Made by a program: the position numbers and the translations under genes
Part shown: piece after piece, positions 22,201 through 29,109 of the stretch
Position numbering within the stretch: position 1 is the stretch's first letter
Layout: every line of letters starts with the position of its first letter
The notes under the pieces: generated by a model
Database searches by the model: none
Told to the model about the DNA's origin: nothing
What the model saw: only the letters and a program-made list of their open reading frames with translations
Origin: Lenisia limosa
Taxonomy: Eukaryota; Breviatea
Direction of reading: 5' to 3'
NCBI GenBank assembly: GCA_001655205.1
Contig: LPNZ01011337.1
Coordinates: 1 to 29,109 of the forward strand
DNA: 29,109 nt

Positions 22201-24392
22201 CCCCTCTCCCTAACTCTTGGACTTCTAACCCCCAAGGGTGATGTTTGCTTCTAACCCCCAAGGGTGACGTTTGCTTTGCGGTTCTGTCCATACCCAGCTA
22301 CCCATACCTTATGAAGGAGCCAGCGTCTGGCAAAGTGTCACGTGACCTTGCCTTCGAACTGTGTCGCCTGACCACTCCCTACTTCGAAGGGGTCCAGGTG
22401 GGGTCTTTACTCATACCCAAACAGAATATCTCGTCTATTTTGCAAGTTTTAATTGATTGAAAGCCCATGTAGTAACAGGCTCTTTTCAAGACAGATGGAT
22501 GATTGATTTGATAGGTGGACTACTTGGCTGACCGCTTGTCAGTCGGCTTCGACAATGTTCTTGACACCCTGCAGTGGGCCATCAAGTTTCAGGTTTGCTC
22601 ATTCTCACATTGCCATTTGTTGTTTTCTAGTACGCAGAGGGTTTCTGTCACACCTGGAGAAAAACAGCCCTATCTTGAGCTTGGCTGTGACGTTTCAGGT
22701 TGCTTTGTGTCATGTGCGTTGGCCGAAAAAACTGCTGGAAAGGAGTCCGGTGGGTCCATTTCTTTTAATTGATAACAAGCTCACTCCATCAGAAGTTCAA
22801 ACACCTCAATGACTCGAGGACGGCGAGGTTTGCGCTGCGCCCTGACGCTCAACTTCGGCCAAGCAAGTCGCATCGGACAGCCCCTCTTCGACAAGCTTGA
22901 ACACAAGACTAAAACGTGGGCCATGCTTACTGTTGCTCTCATTTTGGTATTATTAGAGATAGCATATAGTTGCATTCCATCCGCAATAATTCTGATCTTC
23001 AGGCTTGCCACGGTGGCGCAAGGCGGGCAGATTCTGCTGACTGAGTCGTTTTGGGAGCGTCTCATGGTTCTTGGTGACAGCCCCCAGAAGCGGAAACTGT
23101 TCAGAGAAATCACGGTGCAACAATTGGACCGAATGATTTTGGAGGAAGAAGGCAAGGCTGAACAGGTGTACCAGGTTTGTTGTAGAAGCTAAGGAGGATG
23201 CCCTTTTTGAGCTCAGTTTCAAAAGGAACGACAAATATAGGCGCTCACCAGTATTTCATCAATATCCTCACACAAAAGTAAGTAAGACCACCCATGGATT
23301 TACTTCCACACAGGTCCTGCCCCTCCTTCTGCAATGCCGGACATTTGCCCCATTGGTGGACGACACGACTCGAAGTCTCGCCAGAGCAAAACGACTGTCA
23401 GTACTCGGCCTTCTTGTCAATCGCCTCCTGTTCCCCCTTGTTTTATTTCTCATCTCTATATGATACTAGTATATCATATAGTAAACTATATAATATATGA
23501 TATGTACAGTACATGTATAGTATATGATATAATATATAATATACTATATCTCCATCTTTCTTTTTCTTTTTCATCTGGAGCAGCGACAGAGGTGAGGATA
23601 CCGAATCCACGTTTGCCGTTAACATCAGCAGCGGAATGCTCAGAGTGGGCGAGTCTGTTAGTTACTTTGTGAACCCGTTAATGGATATAGGGAGAGAGTC
23701 ACGTAGACTCAGTTCGATTATATTTCGTTTATACCACTATTTTGACCACATCATATTTTTCATACTGAGGCATACATAACATTGCAGCCCTCGTCGCCAC
23801 CTGGCCACAGCCCGGGTAGAAGCTCCCGGTTATCTGCAGAGCTTTCCTCCCTCCTGGAACGTGATGTGTATGTTCAATTGCTGACTATCCTTTTTATCAT
23901 TGTTCGATCCTCTTAACCTATCTTAGTCCGCCTTCCCTCCCACCCCTAGTAGCCAACAAAAAGAAGAAACAGCCCTTGCCGCCCTTCCCAAACAAGACCG
24001 TTTTCGACAGAGTATCCAAAAGGTACGCATCGGTATAGCCTATATAATCCAAACAGGATCCTAACCCCCCAGGTCGCCGCGACTAGTTCCGCAAACTCTG
24101 GAGCACCCGGGTAGTTACAACATCGGAGATCACGCCCCGGGCGGCACAACAGAATTCACTACCACCGTCTCGGAGTTTCCCGTTTGGGGGTGGGACCAAA
24201 GGCCTTGCTGAACAAATTTTATACTTCGTCCCGTCGTGGTTTTATGTTACTTTGTAGGAGAGTTACGAGTCCGAATACCAGGCTGACACTGTTTATAGCT
24301 GTGGGGGGGGGGCAAGTTCATTACTTCGGGATGGGGTTTCCTCTACTGACTTTTCAGCTGATGAGGATGAGCTAATTAGTCGAATAGATTAG
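11840..24392 (+). CDS. Receptor-like membrane protein: Cys-rich/filamin ectodomain, about 7 TM helices, degenerate class III cyclase domain
   Basis: About 54 exons encode roughly 1,870 aa. Traced exons: 11840 to the gap, then to 12041; 12363-12427, 12533-12743, 12831-12907, 12998-13064, 13242-13284, 13318-13427, 13635-13729, 13876-13996, 14087-14219, 14436-14487, 14618-14705, 14797-14857, 14887-15002, 15089-15163, 15277-15396, 15465-15602, 15712-15902, 16148-16219, 16321-16377, 16469-16533, 16597-16654, 16754-16816, 16924-17034, 17118-17306, 17351-17491, 17647-17786, 18048-18227, 18378-18438, 18505-18603, 18759-18876, 19016-19255, 19409-19546, 19749-19901, 19998-20063, 20141-20274, 20340-20540, 20603-20692, 21417-21551, 21663-21738, gap to 22100, 22263-22397, 22515-22592, about 22638-22698, about 22847-22915, 23003-23174, 23314-23396, 23584-23656, 23788-23867, 23927-24022, 24073-24181, 24258-24300, 24358-24392. 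The start begins MFVRPAVVLFALLGLLLQP, a signal peptide. Least certain are the exon 1/2 junction (10-N gap), the donor at 14219, the acceptor at 16148 and the borders in 22585-22850. The tail is acidic and ends DEDELISRID. A cell-surface sensing role is inferred. Confidence 0.85.
13538..13615. repeat. 26-bp tandem repeat, three copies, in an intron
   Basis: The unit is TAGCCAGTTGAGTGCTGTAT followed by TGGGTG, repeated three times head to tail with one or two substitutions per copy. It lies in the receptor-gene intron 13428-13634, just before the acceptor TCTTCAG. Confidence 0.85.
20693..21416 (+). other. Longest intron of the receptor-like gene (724 bases)
   Basis: It lies between the exons for the last two membrane helices. 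It contains an AT-rich alternating run near 20880-20912, a 9-bp perfect hairpin at 21285-21305 and a long T-rich pyrimidine tract before the acceptor at 21416. I see no gene inside it. Confidence 0.7.
21285..21305. repeat. Short perfect hairpin in an intron
   Basis: CGTTCGCTC and GAGCGAACG form a 9-bp perfect stem with a 3-base TGC loop. It sits in the 724-base intron of the receptor-like gene. It is not followed by a T tract, and function is unknown. Confidence 0.6.
21888..21963. repeat. Foldback (MITE-like) element, copy 3, degenerate
   Basis: The left end GGACTTCACTTCGGTTCGAA is preceded by TA (21886-21887). The interior shares TTATCGAGAAATTCAG with the other copies. The right inverted repeat is damaged (CCCGAGGTGAAACTC). 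It lies in an intron of the receptor-like gene, followed closely by a C homopolymer and an N gap. Confidence 0.65.
22222..22273 (+). repeat. 26-bp tandem duplication containing a 3' splice site
   Basis: Copy 1 (22222-22247) and copy 2 (22248-22273) both read CTTCTAACCCCCAAGGGTGA followed by TGTTTG or CGTTTG. They differ at one base. Each holds the same CCCCCAAG acceptor. Use of the second acceptor (exon from 22263) opens the cyclase-like domain with GDVCFAVLSI. Use of the first reaches an in-frame TAA after five codons. Confidence 0.88.
22263..23174 (+). other. Degenerate class III cyclase homology domain of the receptor-like gene
   Basis: Aligned by eye to class III cyclases of the trypanosome receptor type. 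GDVCFAVLSIPSYPYL occupies the beta-1 position, where active enzymes have FTDI, so the first metal-binding Asp is replaced. VQVDYLADRLSVGF matches the VKTxGDxFMxxF stretch: the second Asp is kept (AD for GD) but the base-contacting Lys is not. LRCALTLNFGQASRIG replaces LRVRxGIHTG. LFDKLEHKTKTLATVAQGGQIL matches YGxxxNxAARxESVAxGGQIL, but the transition-state Asn and Arg read His and Thr. It therefore looks catalytically dead. Exon borders between 22585 and 22850 allow two phase-consistent models: GTTTCAG donors, or canonical donors with an exon starting at 22847. Confidence 0.7.
23462..23550. repeat. AT-rich palindromic stretch in an intron
   Basis: About 90 bases are built almost wholly from TATA, ATAT, TATGATA and GTAC palindromes (for example ATATGATATGTACAGTAC), able to form several hairpins. 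It lies in the receptor-gene intron 23397-23583. A similar stretch occurs at 28030-28120. Confidence 0.7.
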
Positions 24393-24632
24393 TTGTTTTG
24401 TAGTTTTGACACCAGTTTCTTTCCTTATTGTTTGGATGGCGATATGAGATATATCATTTTCTTTGTTTGTTATGAGTACATCAGTGGAGGGGGTGGAGGG
24501 GGCAGGTGGTGGCTTTTCTCTCTGATAATCAACCAATTGAACGAAAAGAACATTTAATATAACCAAAAAATAACACCGAGAGACCTAAGAAATTGACAAA
24601 AAATACAAGAAAGACAAGAAACATTTACAAAA
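24393..24632. other. Short convergent intergenic region
   Basis: Only 240 bases separate the stop codons of the receptor-like gene and the minus-strand cyclase gene. I see no coding potential and no canonical AATAAA on either strand, so the 3' untranslated regions may be very short or overlap. Confidence 0.5.
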
Positions 24633-27600
24633 CTAGAGATTTGAATCTAGGGTGTTTTCACTGAGTTCAGACATTTCTTCACCTGGTTGGTTAAAATGAA
24701 ACAATACCACCAAAGCCTCCATAATATCATGTCAAACAATCAGATACAAATGCAAAGAGGCATACCCTCTTCCAAGTTCTCAAGGGGAACGGCGGGCTGT
24801 TTTTCTCCACTAACACTCCACTGCGACAATGAAACGTGTAGAGGCGACTAGACAGTGAGTTTATGACTAATCCAGCAGAGATAAGAGTGAACAATCCACA
24901 CACCTCTGAAGGTTCCATGTCATTGTTCCAGTCGTAAACGGCATGGCACTCCAAGGAGGTGCCAGAGCTGGCGGCGTTGGCAACCTGTTGGTCAGTTTTC
25001 GCCTTCTTAGGCCGTCTCAATTCCCACTGCTGTCCATATAAAAGGTTCTGAACTCCTCTCACTGACCCCACCCCCACTTTGAACCGAGCTTTGACGTTGG
25101 TGTGGGCCACGAGTTCGGACTGCAGCAGTACCTCGCCGTTCGGACACATTTCCTCAAGACGAGCGGAGTTGACGGGACCCTCCCCAAGCAGAATGTAGCC
25201 CGGGTTGGAGAGACCAGCAGCCAAGCCGAGACCAGGCCCGGCGGCAACTCCGATCCGAAGGTCCATATACGGGAATGACAACGGCAGCTTGATGCGAGAG
25301 AAGGCCTCTGGAGGGGGGGGGGGGTAAAATTGGAAAATTTATGAATTCTCAAAGAAGGTAACGTTTACTCAAATGTTCTCTTCTCGTATGACCCCATACC
25401 TTCCAGTGTTGTGACCTCACAGTCATCCACAAGGTCGGCAATGTCGTGGTAATCATTGCGCGGCTTGTAGCTTGACAGGGATATATGTTTCGTACTAAAA
25501 AGAACAATCAAAAAGGAAACTTGGAATTAACCAAGAAAATCTCAGTCTAATAATCATTTGGTAGTGGATGAAACACTAAGAGAGAAATAGAAAATGAAGC
25601 CGGATCCCACGTGTGAGAGGATACGAGCGTAGCGTCCGACTGTTTTCCGAGTCCAGCAGTAATGGACATTCGGCGGTGATTGTTGTTGGGTTGCGGTTGG
25701 GACGAGGGAGGCCTACAGTGTAAGCTGGCATTCCGGAACAAAAATTAAAATCCACATATTTTGGTCTGTGAACAAAGGCCGAGGGAAGATTAAGGGGTAG
25801 AAGATGTGATATGAGTACGGCCCCACTTCGGTTCAAAAAAGACCGTTTAAATATCGGTATTTACGAGGATTTATCGAGGAGTTATCGAGAAATTCAGGTT
25901 TCGAACTGATATGAATCCTTAGTTGTGAGAGATGTGTTATGAGAGAAATGATGGAAATCAAGATTGCACCCACCCTCTCCGCCGTGACATTGGGTGTGGC
26001 CCTAGTTTCTTATTGGGCATTGCCTGGAGCCCACGACCAGTATCGCCTTCTGGGGTGGACAGCGATGGAAGGTCAATTCCAAGGGCGCTGAGATTGGGGG
26101 ATGAGCTCTCATCAATCTTGACACTCTTGGAACCAGTCAGGGATAGTGCAGCAATTGATGCGCGTCTCCATCTACTGGTTAATATAAAAAACGAAAACAT
26201 ATTCTAATATCAAAGACACATTGTCATGATGACACACACTGGGAGTGTAAAAGGACACAAATTTGGGGTGAACATCCAATTGTAATCAACGTGCATTGTA
26301 ATAATGGATTTGTCAATTTTTCAAACAACAGGACAAAACCATTAGGTTTCTTATTAACGGTGCATTGAAAATAAATAAGGAAAACGGTTAAATACCGAAC
26401 AACTTTTTGTTTGGGACTATTTGGACCCGGTAGAATCCTTATTGTTGTGGATTATTAATTCCGAGGAAGCACACGCCCTGCCCACTTTTGAGTCGCAGTA
26501 GAGGACTTCCTTTGAATTTCCTTTCCATCGAAATAGACATCCTCAATGACACTGCCCTGCGATAGAGCCGGGTCTTCAACGGGAGGCAGGTTGGGTGGCA
26601 TCTAGAGCGGTCAGCTGACAAAAGGTCCTACTCTTCCGACGTGATTGAGGTGCATGAAGGCTTGGAGAAGAAGGGCTAAATCTAAAGCAGAGAAAACTCC
26701 GTCATCAACATCGCTACTGTCTACAGGGTAAGAAAAGACTAAAAGCGTCCAATTCACCTTGGTTGGTCAGACAGAAGATGTCACCTAAAGCGTGATGAGG
26801 GGATTTCCAATATTCTATCCTACCCGCCTTCTCAGCGATGTCGAGTCCCACGTGTGACGCCAGGATAAGGACCAGGGAGGTGAGCTGGTTGAGGCACTGC
26901 GCTACGTCTTTGGGGCTCATTGCTGCAGTGGTGCGGCTGAAGGACGAAATATTTACCTGGGGGGGGGGGGGGAGTAAGGAATTTGATTTGTAGAGCTTTA
27001 CGTTAATTGAGACTTGAAATAACAACATAAACCTTGGTGCATAAAAGTTCGTTGGAATTAAAGCAGATAAATCTAAGGCTGTTTAAGTTGTGCTAATAGA
27101 GGCACTGTCAGCTTACTCTGCAAACAACAACGTTTCGTCGAATGTCAGTGAACCGTGCGTTGTTGTAGACAACAGCCACACCGGAGCTTGGCAAGATGTT
27201 GGTTAAGAGACTCAAGGCTCTGCCACGATAGGAAGACTTTGTCTGCAAGGAGTAAGATGGGATGGAAGCAATACTATGAATATCAAATTGCCGCAGCCGA
27301 CTTTGAAGAGAAGCACGCGCTGAGAGAACACTGTGGTGAGAACACTGTGTCCGACAAACGTGGATAGAGCAGCAGTGATCAGAAGACCAAAACGAAGGAC
27401 TGCATCTGAGGTGGAAATGTCGGCGGTCACGCTTGACAGCCCAATAAAGAGCAGGTTAAGGGGTAGAGTAACGTGCGAGGGAAGAGGCAAAATCAGGCCG
27501 GCGACAAGGATACTGATCAGCGAGAGATTCTCCTGTGCTGTGGTGTACCTAAAATGTTGGAAGGGGTCACCACACAAGATAAGTAGTTCCAAACTCGCAC

Positions 27601-29095
27601 AACGTATACTCTGAATGGATGTCCAGGAGCAAGGCCGAAAAGAATGCCAAAACGGACACGAAGACGGCAACCTCCAGCAATACCGCGTTGGTCGAAACCC
27701 TGAAGGTCAGAAGAGGCATTTCGGGCAAACCTTGTTTTGGCGTTGAGAATGCTAATGCGGTTGGGGATGAGGCTGCGGAAAGAGAGAAGTGCAGTCGTCA
27801 CCGCCAAGAGGAGGGAAATTACATAGGAGAGGAAGACGTTGGTGCTTTCCGAGCTAGAAAATGAGACATTAGGCGAGTGACCCACTCCTTGTGAATGGAT
27901 TGCCAGAGGGACAGGACTGCGAATATGAGCATAGGCAACCGGCCGCGTGAGAGCGACACCAATCGATGCATGTCCAACTAGGCTGTTAGATACGGGTTGT
28001 CTTGGGGCCGAATCAATGAAAAGCCTGTTATATCATAGCTATAGATATAATACATATGCATAATATATGAAATATATATAGTATACAAGTATATCATAAT
28101 ATGATATGCTGTATATACTAAGTCCTGATCCGGATACTGAACTTTCTCTTTCTAGTCAATCGTGTCAGAACTTATCACTATCAGTGTATATGGTACGAAT
28201 GTCTCTCTTCCACCCCGTACTTCTCCCGCCCATGCCGGGTTGAACTTGGCCGAGGACGTTGGAGGGTCGAAAGTGGTCACCTCAGAGGACGTGCCGGTGT
28301 GCAGCAGGGCAAACTCACACGCTTCACTCAGGATCTCGGCTGGCGGCTTTCGGAACTGAACCCTTCGGCTGACCTTCTTCTTTCCAGTCTGGGGGGGGGG
28401 GGGGNNNNNNNNNNNNNNNNNNNNNNNNNNNNNNNNNNNNNNNNNNNNNNNNNNNNNNNNNNNNNNNNNNNNNNNNNNNNNNNNNNNNNNNNNNNNNNNN
28501 GAACTGAATAATCTGAAATGAAAAATTGGAAAAGTGATGAAACAGAAAAAAGCCCAAAATCAACTCTGTTGGCTGACAACACACGAGAGTTGATAACAAC
28601 AATACAAACAAGGCCCAGGCTTGTCGCTCCTCTGGGGGAGAGGGTGAAACTATTAGCTAACATTGTTACAAGGGTTATTTTTTTTTTATAAATATACAAC
28701 ATGATACTTATCACCCCCATTTCAGCCACAGTCCACAGAGCACACACTAATAATAACTATACGAAGAAGGCGGTGCATGAAGTAAGGAGAGCGGTCTCAC
28801 CTTGTTTAGTTGGGGGGAGGAAGCCATGTTTGCGAGGGACATCGTCATTTCTCCCTCAATAACACCCGACAGATTAGTGGTGGCTGTAGCATTAAAAGGG
28901 CGGGTGCTATTATGCCCTATAATTAGCAATATTATATCAAACAGTGAATCCATCAGTAATTAAAAAGGTCAAGAATTGATCCAAAAGCCCCCTACCAGTA
29001 CACCAGTAAGTGTGGAGAACTCCCATGCCAGGAACCACCACGGACCCTCTGGACTGCAGAGCCGCCCCAGCCGGACCTAAACTGGCACGTGCCAT
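24633..29095 (-). CDS. Polytopic membrane protein with a class III nucleotide cyclase domain, about 20 exons
   Basis: Exons: 28996-29095, 28801-28916, 28585-28629, 28512 into the gap, 28246-28388, 27731-27982, 27610-27699, 27302-27548, 27117-27242, 26824-26956, 26758-26784, 26632-26720, 26486-26601, 25974-26174, 25611-25724, 25400-25494, 25078-25307, 24904-25029, 24766-24820, 24633-24682. All junctions outside the gap at 28405-28500 keep phase. The length is near 790 aa plus whatever the gap hides. About six hydrophobic helices precede the catalytic region, for example ALFVLLLSTLIIQF, VFLSYVISLLLAVTTALL, VLLEVAVFVSVLAFFSALL, ISILVAGLILPLP and FGLLITAALSTFVG. The leader ALSLLTNILPSS resembles the pre-catalytic LLxxILP motif of cyclases. 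The C-terminus is acidic (ENTLDSNL). The start ATG has ACCATGG context, but the window ends 14 bases upstream, so a longer N-terminus is possible. Confidence 0.85.
25078..27242 (-). other. Class III cyclase homology domain with a Ser-rich insertion of about 170 residues
   Basis: Order along the protein: NILPSSGVAVVYNN (27117-27242); VCRVNISSFSRTTAAMSPKD (27117-27242 into 26824-26956), matching FADIxxFTxxxxxxSPxE with Asn for the first metal Asp; AEKAGDIFCL (26824-26956 into 26758-26784), keeping the second Asp and placing Glu where adenylate cyclases have Lys, as in guanylate cyclases; a helix ALDLALLLQAFMHLN (26632-26720). Four exons (26486-26601, 25974-26174, 25611-25724, 25400-25494) then encode a Ser/Pro/Asn-rich stretch not found in the standard fold. 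The domain resumes with MDLRIGVAAGPGLGLAAG and GYILLGEGPVNSARLEE (25078-25307). The catalytic Asn and Arg are present, but one residue closer together than usual. Activity is doubtful. Confidence 0.75.
25818..25919. repeat. Foldback (MITE-like) element, copy 4
   Basis: It is 102 bp, flanked by TA at 25816-25817 and 25920-25921. The left end is CCCCACTTCGGTTCAAAAAA and the right end TTTCGAACTGATATGAATCC, an imperfect inverted repeat. The interior contains TTATCGAGGAGTTATCGAGA, a local duplication of the motif shared by the family. It lies in an intron of the minus-strand cyclase gene (25725-25973). Confidence 0.7.
28030..28120. repeat. AT-rich palindromic stretch in an intron of the cyclase gene
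   Basis: About 90 bases are dominated by TATA/ATAT palindromes, including GTATATCATAATATGATATG. The core ATATCATAATAT also occurs near 17567. It lies in the intron between exons 28246-28388 and 27731-27982. Confidence 0.65.
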
Positions 29096-29109
29096 GGTGG
29101 ACACATGCA

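Noticed and set aside
24358-24375. Direct joining of the exon ending at 24181 to 24358, giving a short tail LMRMS
   Set aside because: An intervening exon at 24258-24300 fits both phases and yields a coherent acidic C-terminus.

Overview
This window comes from an intron-dense nuclear genome of a flagellated eukaryote, most likely a protist. No gene is a single open reading frame. Exons are 27 to 252 bases long, introns are mostly about 45 to 400 bases with GT-AG ends, and reading phase can be followed from exon to exon. One gene encodes a dynein subunit specific to intraflagellar transport, so the organism builds a cilium or flagellum. The mix of GCC2/GCC3-type Cys repeats, filamin-type Ig repeats and a multi-pass membrane block in one protein is a style I associate with stramenopiles and other free-living protists. 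I cannot fix the lineage from sequence alone. Ten runs of N interrupt the window: 646-760, 1005-1138, 1895-1940, 3124-3219, 7167-7289, 11923-11932, 12205-12281, 21617-21626, 22001-22055 and 28405-28500. Several of them abut long G or C homopolymers.

Layout, left to right. (1) 1-1555, plus strand: 3' part of an unrecognised, probably disordered protein ending in a CaaX-like tail. (2) 1976-4737, minus strand: a complete 13-exon gene for dynein-2 light intermediate chain (DYNC2LI1-like, 338 aa). (3) 5106-11270, minus strand: a complete 25-exon gene for a HEAT-repeat PP4 regulatory subunit of the PPP4R4 type (815 aa). (4) 11271-11839: a short divergent promoter region. (5) 11840-24392, plus strand: a gene of about 54 exons for a receptor-like protein of roughly 1,870 aa. 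It has a signal peptide, a Cys-rich and filamin-like ectodomain, about seven membrane helices, and a cytoplasmic domain that aligns to class III nucleotide cyclases but has lost catalytic residues. (6) 24633-29095, minus strand and convergent with (5): a polytopic membrane protein with its own class III cyclase homology domain, also missing the first metal-binding Asp and carrying a long Ser-rich insertion.

The most interesting part is the tail-to-tail pair of membrane proteins, (5) and (6). Class III cyclases work as dimers with composite active sites, so two linked degenerate cyclase-like receptors suggest a regulatory or pseudo-enzyme pair. That is inference. The window also holds a new-looking family of about 95-bp foldback elements flanked by TA (four copies, all in introns or putative introns), a duplicated 3' splice site that places a stop codon behind the first acceptor, and C-homopolymers used as polypyrimidine tracts. 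Exon coordinates were assembled by eye from splice signals, phase continuity and remembered family alignments. They have not been checked by transcript data.
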